From: an uncultured Gammaproteobacteria bacterium
GTDB taxonomy: Bacteria; Pseudomonadota; Gammaproteobacteria; Pseudomonadales; Pseudohongiellaceae
NCBI GenBank assembly: GCA_903887045.1
Contig: CAISOD010000006.1
Coordinates: 1-44,744 of the forward strand
Reading direction: 5' to 3'
Length of the DNA stretch: 44,744 nt
Position 1 is the stretch's first letter; each line of letters opens with the position of its first letter. Positions 37,749 through 44,744 of the stretch are shown piece after piece. The notes beneath the pieces were generated by a model. It searched no databases. It was not told the DNA's origin and saw only the letters and a list, made by a program, of their open reading frames with translations. The position numbers and the translations under genes were made by a program.

Positions 37749-38489
37749 ATGAAAGCCGCCGAATTGCACCGCTGCTGGTTACTGCACGCCCGTCCTTACC
37801 GTGACACCAGTCTTTTGCTCGATCTGTTCACGCAGGAAGAAGGCAGGGTGGGCGCCATTGCCCGTGGGGTGCGTGCGGTTGGCAAGGGCAAGGCGATCAG
37901 CAAGCGCTCTTTGCTGCAGCCGTTTGTGCCATTGCAGGTTTCGCTATCCGGTCGCGGTGACTTGCGCACGCTGGGGCAGACCGAAGCACTCAGCGCCGGA
38001 GTTCCGCTGTTGGGTGAACGGCTGCTGTCGGCGCTGTACGTGAATGAGCTGCTGGTCAGGTTGTTGCCGGCGCATGAAAAAGAGGCAGAGGTGTTCGAGG
38101 ATTACAGCCGGCTGCTGTACGCGCTGGCAGGCAATGCGGGACTGGAACCACTGTTGCGCAGTTTCGAGCTTCAACTGCTGGACGTGCTCGGTTACGGACT
38201 CCAGCTGACGCACGAAGTTGTTACCGGCGAAATAATCCATGCGGATGCCTGGTACCAGTTGCAACGGGAAGGAGGCTTCATCCGTCAGCCCCCCGGCGTC
38301 AGTGATACCCTGGTGTTGTATGCAGGCAACGACCTGATGGCGATGGCGCGACGTGATTTCTCCAATGTGGAAACCCGCAGAGCTGCCAAGCGCCTCTTGC
38401 GAACCGCGCTGCAGCAGCAACTGGGCAGTCGTGAACTGGCCAGTCGGGCATTGTTTGCCAAACCGGCGCTGCCAACTTCCACCCCATGA
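37749..38489 (+). CDS. recO: DNA repair protein RecO
   Basis: RecO works with RecR (and RecF) to load RecA onto SSB-coated single-stranded DNA. The 246-residue product has an N-terminal OB fold (LLHARPYRDTSLLLDLFTQEEGR cut short here: LLHARPYRDTSL) with the GVRAVGKGK stretch. A helical C-terminal part follows (FELQLLDVLGYGLQL). No zinc cysteines are present, as in other gammaproteobacterial RecO. In most gammaproteobacteria pdxJ and acpS follow; here cysM follows after 47 bases, marking a break in conserved order. Confidence 0.93.
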   Translation: MKAAELHRCWLLHARPYRDTSLLLDLFTQEEGRVGAIARGVRAVGKGKAISKRSLLQPFVPLQVSLSGRGDLRTLGQTEALSAGVPLLGERLLSALYVNELLVRLLPAHEKEAEVFEDYSRLLYALAGNAGLEPLLRSFELQLLDVLGYGLQLTHEVVTGEIIHADAWYQLQREGGFIRQPPGVSDTLVLYAGNDLMAMARRDFSNVETRRAAKRLLRTALQQQLGSRELASRALFAKPALPTSTP

Positions 38490-38536
38490 GCGCGCCGGCT
38501 AATATGCCGCTCCTTTTCCTGCCCACGTAGACGACG

Positions 38537-39454
38537 ATGAGCCACACCCAGCCTCGCTCTTACCCGACCATTGAAAGCCAGGTCGGCAATACCCCGCTGG
38601 TGCGCCTGCAGCGGTTGCCGGGCAATACCACCAATACCATCCTCGCCAAGCTCGAGGGCAACAATCCGGCCGGCTCGGTAAAGGACAGGCCGGCACTCAG
38701 CATGATCAGCAAGGCAGAAGCGCGTGGCACCATTCGTCCGGGCGACACCCTGATCGAAGCCACCAGTGGCAACACTGGCATAGCACTGGCGATGGTGGCA
38801 GCGATCAAGGGCTACAGGATGATCCTTGTCATGCCGGCCAACTCGACGCAAGAACGCAAGGACTCAATGACGGCCTATGGCGCCACTTTGATAGAAGTAA
38901 CCGAGGCCGAAGGCATGGAAGGTGCGCGTGATTTGGCCAAAAAGATGGAGAGCGAAGGCCGGGGGCGGGTGCTCGATCAGTTCGCCAATCCGGACAACTA
39001 CGCCGCCCACTACGAACACACCGGCCCTGAAATCTGGCGCGACACCGGTGGCAGCGTAACCCACTTCGTCTGCTCAATGGGCACCACCGGTACCATCATG
39101 GGTGTCTCGCGTTATTTGAAGGAGCAGAATCCGGCGATACAGATCGTCGGGCTACAGCCGCGTGAAGGTTCGAAGATTCCCGGCATCCGCCGTTGGCCCA
39201 CCGCCTACCTGCCGAAGATTTTTGAACGTGAGCGAGTTGATACCGTAATCGACATCAGCCAGGCGGATGCCGAGCGCACGATGCAGGCACTTGCCCGTGA
39301 AGAAGGCATTTGCTGCGGAGTGTCATCCGGTGGTTCGGTTTATGCTGCGCTGCAATTGTCGCAACAGCTCACCAATGCCGTGATCGTTGCCATCATCTGC
39401 GATCGTGGCGACAGATACCTGTCGACCGGCGTATTCAGCAGGCGGGAAAACTGA
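38537..39454 (+). CDS. cysM: Cysteine synthase B
   Basis: The enzyme is a pyridoxal phosphate enzyme that makes cysteine (or S-sulfocysteine from thiosulfate) from O-acetylserine. The 305-residue product has the PLP lysine in NPAGSVKDRPA, the substrate loop EATSGNTGIALA, the phosphate-cup glycine-rich GTTGTIMGVSRY, and a late CGVSSGGSV. Arginines in the active-site region and the lack of the CysK regulatory loop favour CysM. ATG 38537 lacks an obvious ribosome-binding site. The order cysM-rlmD(-relA)-mazG is that of Pseudomonas. Confidence 0.94.
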   Translation: MSHTQPRSYPTIESQVGNTPLVRLQRLPGNTTNTILAKLEGNNPAGSVKDRPALSMISKAEARGTIRPGDTLIEATSGNTGIALAMVAAIKGYRMILVMPANSTQERKDSMTAYGATLIEVTEAEGMEGARDLAKKMESEGRGRVLDQFANPDNYAAHYEHTGPEIWRDTGGSVTHFVCSMGTTGTIMGVSRYLKEQNPAIQIVGLQPREGSKIPGIRRWPTAYLPKIFERERVDTVIDISQADAERTMQALAREEGICCGVSSGGSVYAALQLSQQLTNAVIVAIICDRGDRYLSTGVFSRREN

Positions 39455-39455
39455 C

Positions 39456-40829
39456 ATGGCTGCCCGTCAACGTACCCGTGTGCAAAAAAAGGAACCGGTT
39501 TTGCTCACCACCACCAAGCTCAGCCATGAAGGGCGAGGCATCGCGCATCATGAAGGCAAGGTGGTGTTTGTTGATGGGGCGCTGGCGGGCGAAGAAGTGC
39601 TGGTACGTTTCACCGGTAACCGCAGCAGCTACGCCGAGGCCGAAACACTGGAGGTACGCGTAGCCTCGGCAGACCGGGTCACACCAGCCTGCCCGCATTT
39701 TGGTGTGTGTGGTGGCTGCAGCCTGCAGCATCTCGACAGCAGCTCCCAACTTGCCTTCAAGGAAGCGGTGCTGCACGAACGATTGGAGCACGCAGTTGCA
39801 GCTGGTTCCTACACGCGGTTGCCTGTCATCAGCGGCGCTGTCTACGGTTATCGACGCAAGGCGCGTCTGGCAGTGCGCTGGGTTGGCAAAAAAGGCAAGT
39901 CGCTGGTCGGTTTCCGGGAACGGAGTAGTTCGTTCATCACTGATATGGATAGCTGTGCCGTACTCGATCCGCGTGTGGGCGTGCTGATTCCCGCCTTGTC
40001 GGCTCTTGTCAGCGCGCTGGATGCACGCGACCAACTACCCCAGATCGAAGTCGCCATAGGTGATCAGCCGCAGACCGGCAGCACTGGTGGAGATTGCGCG
40101 CTTGTGTTCCGCCATCTGCAACCGCTCACTCCGGCGGATCGTGACCGGTTTGTTGAATTCGGCCAGACGCATGCAATCGACATTTATCTGCAGCCGCAGG
40201 GCTTGGACAGCGTGCACAAACTTTTCCCGCCGGAAGGTCCTATGCGTCTCTGGTATCAATTGCCGGACTACAGTCTCACGCTGGCCTTCCATCCGCTCGA
40301 TTTCACCCAGGTCAACGCCAGTATCAACCGGTTGATGTTGCAGCGCGCGCTGCAGTTGCTGGAACTGCAGCCCACTGATCGGGTGCTGGATCTTTTTTGC
40401 GGGCTTGGCAATTTCACCCTGCCGATAGCGCGGCACGCAGGCGCTGTGGTCGGGGTGGAAGGCGCACAGTCCATGGTTGAGCGGGGGCGCGAGAATGCCG
40501 GCCTCAATGGCATCACCAATGCCGAATTTCATTGTGCAGATCTGACGCAATCCCCTGAACAACACGCATTCCTGCGCAAGGGTTTCGACAAGATACTGCT
40601 CGACCCGCCTCGTTCCGGTGCACAGGAAGTACTTCCGGCGCTGGTAGCGATGAAGCCGCAGCGCATCGTCTATGTGTCCTGCAATCCCGCTACGCTGGCG
40701 CGCGATGCCGGTGTACTCGCTACGCTCGGTTTTCAGCTGCAGGCAGCCGGTGCAATGGATATGTTCCCGCATACCGGCCACGTAGAGGCCATCGCACTCT
40801 TCCTGCCAGTGGCCGGGCGTCGACAATGA
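39456..40829 (+). CDS. rlmD: 23S rRNA (uracil-1939-C5) methyltransferase RlmD
   Basis: RlmD is a SAM-dependent RNA methyltransferase that makes m5U1939 in 23S rRNA. The 457-residue product has an N-terminal TRAM domain (LTTTKLSHEGRGIAH). [4Fe-4S] cysteines are in CPHFGVCGGCSLQH plus a later DSCAVLD. The SAM motif is DLFCGLGNFTLPIA, followed by LDPPRSGA and the catalytic cysteine in YVSCNPATLARD. The frame extends back into cysM, but ATG 39456, one base after the cysM stop, fits best. The stop overlaps mazG by 4 bases. In Pseudomonas relA stands between these two genes; it is not here. Confidence 0.95.
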   Translation: MAARQRTRVQKKEPVLLTTTKLSHEGRGIAHHEGKVVFVDGALAGEEVLVRFTGNRSSYAEAETLEVRVASADRVTPACPHFGVCGGCSLQHLDSSSQLAFKEAVLHERLEHAVAAGSYTRLPVISGAVYGYRRKARLAVRWVGKKGKSLVGFRERSSSFITDMDSCAVLDPRVGVLIPALSALVSALDARDQLPQIEVAIGDQPQTGSTGGDCALVFRHLQPLTPADRDRFVEFGQTHAIDIYLQPQGLDSVHKLFPPEGPMRLWYQLPDYSLTLAFHPLDFTQVNASINRLMLQRALQLLELQPTDRVLDLFCGLGNFTLPIARHAGAVVGVEGAQSMVERGRENAGLNGITNAEFHCADLTQSPEQHAFLRKGFDKILLDPPRSGAQEVLPALVAMKPQRIVYVSCNPATLARDAGVLATLGFQLQAAGAMDMFPHTGHVEAIALFLPVAGRRQ

Positions 40830-41650
40830 GCCGCCATAGTCTGCAGGACCTGCTGACACTGATGGATTGTCTGCGCGATCCATACAACGGCTGTCCGTGG
40901 GATCTGAAGCAGGATTTCGCCAGCATCGCGCCGCATACGCTTGAAGAGGTATACGAAGTAATCGATGCGATAGAGCGCGGTGACCATGGCCATCTGGCTG
41001 ATGAGCTCGGCGATCTTGTGTTCCAGGTGGTGTTCTATGCGCGGTTGGGCAAGGAAGCCGGCTTGTTTGATTTCGACACCATCGTCGATGTGATAACGAG
41101 CAAGTTGTTGCGTCGGCATCCGCATGTGTTCCCTGCTGCCACCCTCGCCAGTTTCGGAAAAGTACGAACAGACCACGCTGAGGCGGTGACAGCAAACTGG
41201 GAAGCGATCAAGGCGGAAGAGCGCAGTGGCAAGCAGGCAGGATTTTCCAGCGCGCTCGACGACGTGCCACAGGCATTGCCGGCGATGCTGCGGGCGGCCA
41301 AGCTGCAAAAGCGTGCCGCCAATCGGCGTTTCGATTGGCCGCATGTCGATGGTGTTTTCGATAAGCTCGCTGAAGAGATTGCCGAACTGCAAGAGGCCCG
41401 GCACAGCAATGATGCCGCAGCAGTGCAGGACGAGTTGGGCGACGTGATGTTCACCATGGTCAATCTTGCCCGCCATCTTCAAGTGGAGCCCGAGCAGGCG
41501 TTGCGGCAGGCGAACCGCAAATTCGAGCAGCGCTTCCGTTTGCTTGAACAACGGATTGCGGCTGACGGATTGGCGATGGAAAACGTTGATACTGACCAGC
41601 TTGAACAGTATTGGCAGCAGGTTAAACAGTCGACCGCAAGGTTGCCTTGA
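40826..41650 (+). CDS. mazG: Nucleoside triphosphate pyrophosphohydrolase MazG
   Basis: MazG hydrolyses NTPs and dNTPs to monophosphates. In E. coli it also lowers ppGpp effects under starvation. The 274-residue product has tandem MazG domains. The first contains CPWDLKQDFASI and EEVYEVIDAIE with ELGDLVFQVVF. The second contains EEIAELQEARH and DELGDVMFTMVNLARHL. The start overlaps the rlmD stop (ATGA), so it is coupled to it directly. The familiar upstream gene, relA, is absent at this place. Confidence 0.95.
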   Translation: MSRHSLQDLLTLMDCLRDPYNGCPWDLKQDFASIAPHTLEEVYEVIDAIERGDHGHLADELGDLVFQVVFYARLGKEAGLFDFDTIVDVITSKLLRRHPHVFPAATLASFGKVRTDHAEAVTANWEAIKAEERSGKQAGFSSALDDVPQALPAMLRAAKLQKRAANRRFDWPHVDGVFDKLAEEIAELQEARHSNDAAAVQDELGDVMFTMVNLARHLQVEPEQALRQANRKFEQRFRLLEQRIAADGLAMENVDTDQLEQYWQQVKQSTARLP

Positions 41651-42421
<771 letters not shown>

Positions 42422-42429
42422 TCCTTTTT

Positions 42430-42475
42430 CACTGCGAAGAAATACCGCAACTGTCCATCGTATTTCTTTGCAGTG
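42430..42475 (+). terminator. 16-bp inverted repeat just after adk
   Basis: Bases 42430-42445 pair with 42460-42475 over 16 positions (one G-U) around a 14-base loop, eight bases after the adk stop. No T run follows on the plus strand; a CTTTTTC run precedes it. It is probably an mRNA 3'-end structure or a terminator of limited strength. Confidence 0.5.
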
Positions 42476-42588
42476 ATCCTCATTCATCGTTGCATGCAGA
42501 TGCAGCGGTGTCGATTTTCCGACTTCTCCAGACAGCAAGCTGCCCCCCTTTGCTAAAGGCCGAAAGCAGGGGGCTTGTCAACATGTTG

Positions 42589-42618
42589 TTGAAAAAAATA
42601 TTTTTAGTGTGGTAATGT
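42589..42618 (+). promoter_or_regulatory. Candidate promoter upstream of the basic-protein genes
   Basis: TTGAAA (42589-42594), an 18-base AT-rich spacer and TAATGT (42613-42618) are followed by a GC-rich TCGCCCC. It lies in the 505-base gap between adk and the first lysine-rich gene, just downstream of an imperfect C6/G6 hairpin (42542-42573). Confidence 0.35.
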
Positions 42619-42672
42619 TCGCCCCGAGCAGGCAGTGACACATCCTGAACTTGTCCGACAGGTGCCTGATAG

Positions 42673-42828
42673 ATGAACAAATCATGGAAGAAAAGCGAGA
42701 GAGAGAGCAGCGAAAGGAAAGTCGAAGTGAAGGATGAATGTAGGGATGAAAGGAGGAATGAAAGAAGGAATGAAAGGAGGCGCGACATAGAGACGTACCA
42801 CGACAGGAGTAAAACTGATCGACGATGA
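42673..42828 (+). CDS. Possible 51-residue highly charged repeat peptide
   Basis: This short frame starts at ATG 42673, with AGGTG (42660-42664) eight bases upstream, and runs 51 codons to TGA 42826-42828. The product is almost all charged or polar residues: it begins MNKSWKKSERESSER and contains the in-frame four-residue repeats DECR-DERR-NERR-NERR, then RDIETYHDRSK. I recognise no family. It overlaps a purine-rich tract, which by itself makes stop codons less likely, so the frame could be chance. The in-phase repeat and ribosome-binding site are the only support. Confidence 0.3.
   Translation: MNKSWKKSERESSERKVEVKDECRDERRNERRNERRRDIETYHDRSKTDRR
42686..42780 (+). repeat. Purine-rich tract with four 12-base tandem units
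   Basis: By hand count about 83 of 95 bases are purines. Its 3' half (42733-42780) consists of four tandem 12-base units, the last three fitting RATGAAAGRAGG closely and the first more diverged. Two units end in AGGAGG, a perfect Shine-Dalgarno core, and contain ATG. The unit length equals four codons of the overlapping small frame. Confidence 0.7.
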
Positions 42829-42927
42829 GTCGCACAGCGCGAGACGGGAGGTAGATCAGGAAGTCCCGGCAAGGATCAGGAACGAGCCGGCAAACTGGAA
42901 ACTGAAAACTCCAACAGGAAACATTGA

Positions 42928-43683
42928 GTGAAGCGCAAAGCAGTTCGACCCCGCAAACAGATAGCAAGCGTTGCGGTAACCAACGAAAGAACCGGTCCAC
43001 AGACAGCAGTGCCGGGTGTGCAGGAGGGACGTCGTGGACGTCGCTCGATGCCTGCAGTCCGTGTTGCCCGCAGCAAGTTTGCCAAGATGCAACGCGAAGT
43101 TGCATCGCACGAAAAAAGTATTCGGAGTCTGATGCTTGAGTTGGCAGTAGCTGCCACTCGCAAGGAAAGGGCGCTGGCAAAAGCCGGCATCAAAGCTGCC
43201 GCTGCACTGCTGAAGACGGCGCGCAGTAGTCTGAAAAATGTCGCCGCTGAACTGCGGCGGATATTGGCGATAGAAGCGGCCAAATCGCGTGCGATGGCAC
43301 AGGAACGGTCGCTGGCGATTTACAAGCTCAAGCTGCAATCGAAGCTGGGCAAGGATCTCGAAAAGGCAATGGCGCGTTTTGCCAGTGTCTGGAAAAAGAA
43401 GCGAAACAAGATCGTATCCCGCAAGCTGAGCGCGCGCATGAAGAGAGAGGCTGTCAAAGCCCGTGCCGCCAGCAGGAAAGCGAATGCCAAGGCGAAGGAG
43501 TCTCTCCAACGAGCAGAAGCCATCGCCAAAGCTAGAGCCAGCAAGGCAGCAGTCAAAGCCAAGATCAAGGCCAGGAAACTGGCAGTCAAGGCCAAGGCCA
43601 AACTGGTTGTTCGTAAGGCAAGGAAGACCCCACTGACAGCAGTAAAGGCCAGAAAGGTCTCGCGTAAAACCCGCAGTAAATGA
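42928..43683 (+). CDS. Lysine/arginine-rich coiled-coil protein, histone-H1/AlgP-like
   Basis: This is a 251-residue, extremely basic protein. The middle part (about 48-160) looks like long amphipathic helices with heptad-like spacing (KMQREVASHEKSIRSLMLEL, LKNVAAELRRILAIEAAK). The C-terminal 90 residues are mostly Lys, Ala, Arg and Val (KAKIKARKLAVKAKAKL). The layout of a helical part plus basic tail recalls P. aeruginosa AlgP, but the tail lacks the KPAA repeat. GTG 42928 directly follows an in-frame TGA and has AGGA eight bases upstream. A nucleic-acid or nucleoid-binding role is inferred from composition only. It is 36 bases ahead of a second such gene. Confidence 0.75.
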   Translation: MKRKAVRPRKQIASVAVTNERTGPQTAVPGVQEGRRGRRSMPAVRVARSKFAKMQREVASHEKSIRSLMLELAVAATRKERALAKAGIKAAAALLKTARSSLKNVAAELRRILAIEAAKSRAMAQERSLAIYKLKLQSKLGKDLEKAMARFASVWKKKRNKIVSRKLSARMKREAVKARAASRKANAKAKESLQRAEAIAKARASKAAVKAKIKARKLAVKAKAKLVVRKARKTPLTAVKARKVSRKTRSK

Positions 43684-43719
43684 CTAGTCATCAATCAAGC
43701 CGGAGGAAGCACAGTTACC

Positions 43720-44019
43720 ATGAAGAAAGCAGCCAAAGCAGCAAAACCAGCCAAGAAAGTAGCCAAGAAAAAAGTCGCCGCTAAAAAAGCCCCTGCCAAG
43801 AAAAAGGCAGTGAAGAAAGCGCCGGCAAAAAAAGCAGCCGCCAAAAAAGCAGTGAAGAAAAAAGCTGCAGCCAAAGCAGCCGCTGCCGCGAAAGCAGTGG
43901 CAAAAAAGAAAGCGCCTGCGAAGAAGAAAGCAGCCAAGAAAGCAGCAGTAAAAAAAGCACCAGCCAAAAAAGCAGCCAAGAAAAAAGTTGCAAAGAAGAA
44001 AGCCAAAGCCAAGAAGTAA
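43720..44019 (+). CDS. Lysine/alanine-rich histone-H1-like protein
   Basis: This 99-residue protein is almost only Lys and Ala with a few Val and Pro, made of short repeats such as KKAPAKKKAVKKAPAKKAA. It has no globular domain. Such tails occur in AlgP, in HctB-type and Bordetella BpH1-like proteins, which bind DNA and shape the nucleoid. CGGAGGA lies upstream of ATG 43720. It probably forms a two-gene unit with the preceding basic protein and ends before a strong terminator. Lys is mostly AAG/AAA and Ala GCA/GCC, so the opposite strand shows a long spurious frame. Confidence 0.8.
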   Translation: MKKAAKAAKPAKKVAKKKVAAKKAPAKKKAVKKAPAKKAAAKKAVKKKAAAKAAAAAKAVAKKKAPAKKKAAKKAAVKKAPAKKAAKKKVAKKKAKAKK

Positions 44020-44123
44020 GGTTTTCTAGTACCTACGCAGCCTTCTGTAGAAGTTCGGGCTGCGCGGTATCTTCGACAGGTCATTCGCAGGGATGCGATG
44101 TTGCACCTGTGCTGGAAGCTCAT

Positions 44124-44155
44124 AATCCCCCGAGGGCAGCTTCGGGGGATTTTTT
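44124..44155 (+). terminator. Intrinsic terminator after the histone-like genes
   Basis: AATCCCCCGA (44124-44133) pairs with TCGGGGGATT (44142-44151) around an 8-base loop and is followed by a T run to 44155. A weaker structure (GCAGCC...GGCTGC) lies upstream near 44038-44063, so the long 3' region could also yield a small RNA; that is speculation. Confidence 0.88.
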
Positions 44156-44261
44156 GTGTCTGGCTCTTAAGTTCCCCATGATCAATTGGTGCATTGCCGA
44201 CCACTGACGGTAGCCGCACATTTGCGGTTTAATTGTCAGAACTCTTTCCACGATTTTTCCT

Positions 44262-44744
44262 ATGCCCACGCTGTTAGCCCTTGATGCTTCCACTGAAGCC
44301 TGTTCTTGCGCGGTACTGCACAATGGTGAGGTGAGCGAGCGGTTTGAGCTGGTTCCCCGCCAGCACACGCAAATGATATTGCCGATGATCGAAGCGCTTA
44401 TGGCCTCAGCCGGTATAGGCTTTGGTGAGCTCGATGCCATTGCCTTCGGCAAGGGACCTGGCTCGTTTACCGGCCTGCGCATTGCTGCCGGTGTGGCGCA
44501 AGGATTGGCTTTTGCTGCCGATGTCCCGGTCTTGCCGGTTTCCACGCTCGCTGCGGTGGCTGCAGAAGCCGCTGGTGCCAGTGGCTCGTCACTGGTGTTC
44601 AGCTGTCTCGATGCGCGCATCGATGAAATCTACTGGGGCTGGTACCTGGTGCAAGATGGTCAACTGCAGCTACTGGGCGATGAACAACTGTGCGGCCCGG
44701 AAGCGGTACCCGTGGCAATGCCGATTACTCACTCCAATGTAGGC
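44262..44744 (+). CDS. tsaB: TsaB (YeaZ), tRNA t6A37 synthesis subunit, N-terminal part
   Basis: TsaB is the scaffold partner of TsaD in making N6-threonylcarbamoyl-adenosine on ANN-decoding tRNAs. The frame starts at ATG 44262 and stays open to the window end (161 codons, no stop). It has the ASKHA-fold N-terminus LLALDASTEACSCAV, the conserved HTQMILPMIEAL, and FGKGPGSFTGLRIAAGVAQGLA, which together define the family. The position downstream of adk, across the histone-like insert, matches Pseudomonas order. Confidence 0.95.
   Translation, partial: MPTLLALDASTEACSCAVLHNGEVSERFELVPRQHTQMILPMIEALMASAGIGFGELDAIAFGKGPGSFTGLRIAAGVAQGLAFAADVPVLPVSTLAAVAAEAAGASGSSLVFSCLDARIDEIYWGWYLVQDGQLQLLGDEQLCGPEAVPVAMPITHSNVG

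Noticed and set aside
42578-43509. Minus-strand frames opposite the purine tract and first basic gene
   Set aside because: They arise from purine-rich plus-strand sequence and have no ribosome-binding site or recognisable domain.
43695-44219. Long minus-strand frame of 174 residues opposite the histone-like gene
   Set aside because: Lys AAA/AAG and Ala GCN codons reverse to Phe/Leu and Ala/Gly/Cys codons without stops; the product is a low-complexity Ala/Phe string and the plus-strand gene has a ribosome-binding site and terminator.

Overview
The window is a 44.7 kb stretch of a gammaproteobacterial chromosome. GC content is moderate, genes are tightly packed, and stop/start overlaps are frequent. 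Gene order resembles several separate blocks of Pseudomonas-type chromosomes placed end to end. Content is almost all core housekeeping. I saw no phage, insertion sequence, CRISPR array or integrase. The genus cannot be named from the sequence alone; a Pseudomonadales/Cellvibrionales-like marine or environmental lineage would fit.

Layout. (1) 1-8.98 kb: the gyrA 3' end, then the aromatic/pyrimidine/ribosome run pheA-tyrA-aroA-cmk-rpsA-ihfB-lapB-pyrF and a small ComEA-like gene. (2) 9.1-14.6 kb: a polyprenyl-phosphate sugar transferase and a WbpM-like epimerase/dehydratase, tRNA-Asn and uvrB. This is the site (ihfB to uvrB) where P. aeruginosa carries its O-antigen cluster, but here only the two end genes remain. 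(3) 14.7-22.5 kb: a strong promoter, tRNA-Val, then the translation block thrS-infC-rpmI-rplT-pheS-pheT-ihfA-merR-tRNA-Pro, closed by a bidirectional terminator. (4) 22.5-27.0 kb, minus strand: an OmpA/OprF-like porin, an RTX calcium-binding protein interrupted by two frameshifts and lacking a start, and ygfZ. (5) 27.1-38.5 kb: sdhE, nadB (minus), and the envelope-stress/secretion block rpoE-rseA-rseC-mucD-lepA-lepB-DUF4845-rnc-era-recO. (6) 38.5-42.4 kb: cysM-rlmD-mazG-adk. (7) 42.4-44.7 kb: an unusual 1.8 kb insert between adk and tsaB. It holds a purine-rich tandem repeat, a possible 51-residue RNER-type peptide, and two lysine/alanine-rich histone-H1-like proteins. The window ends inside tsaB.

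The main points for a second look are: genes missing from otherwise conserved neighbourhoods (serC, hisC and the chorismate mutase domain, lapA, rseB, relA, most of the O-antigen cluster); a likely non-canonical ATT start for infC; a candidate sigma-E promoter between rpoE and rseA; an altered serine motif (GHSGG) in MucD; a lepA frameshift; and the adk-tsaB insert. The lepA break and both RTX breaks are each explained by one base missing from a short homopolymer. Assembly error must therefore be excluded before any of them is called a pseudogene. No single locus stands out as a clearly new multi-gene system; the adk-tsaB insert is the best candidate for something undescribed.
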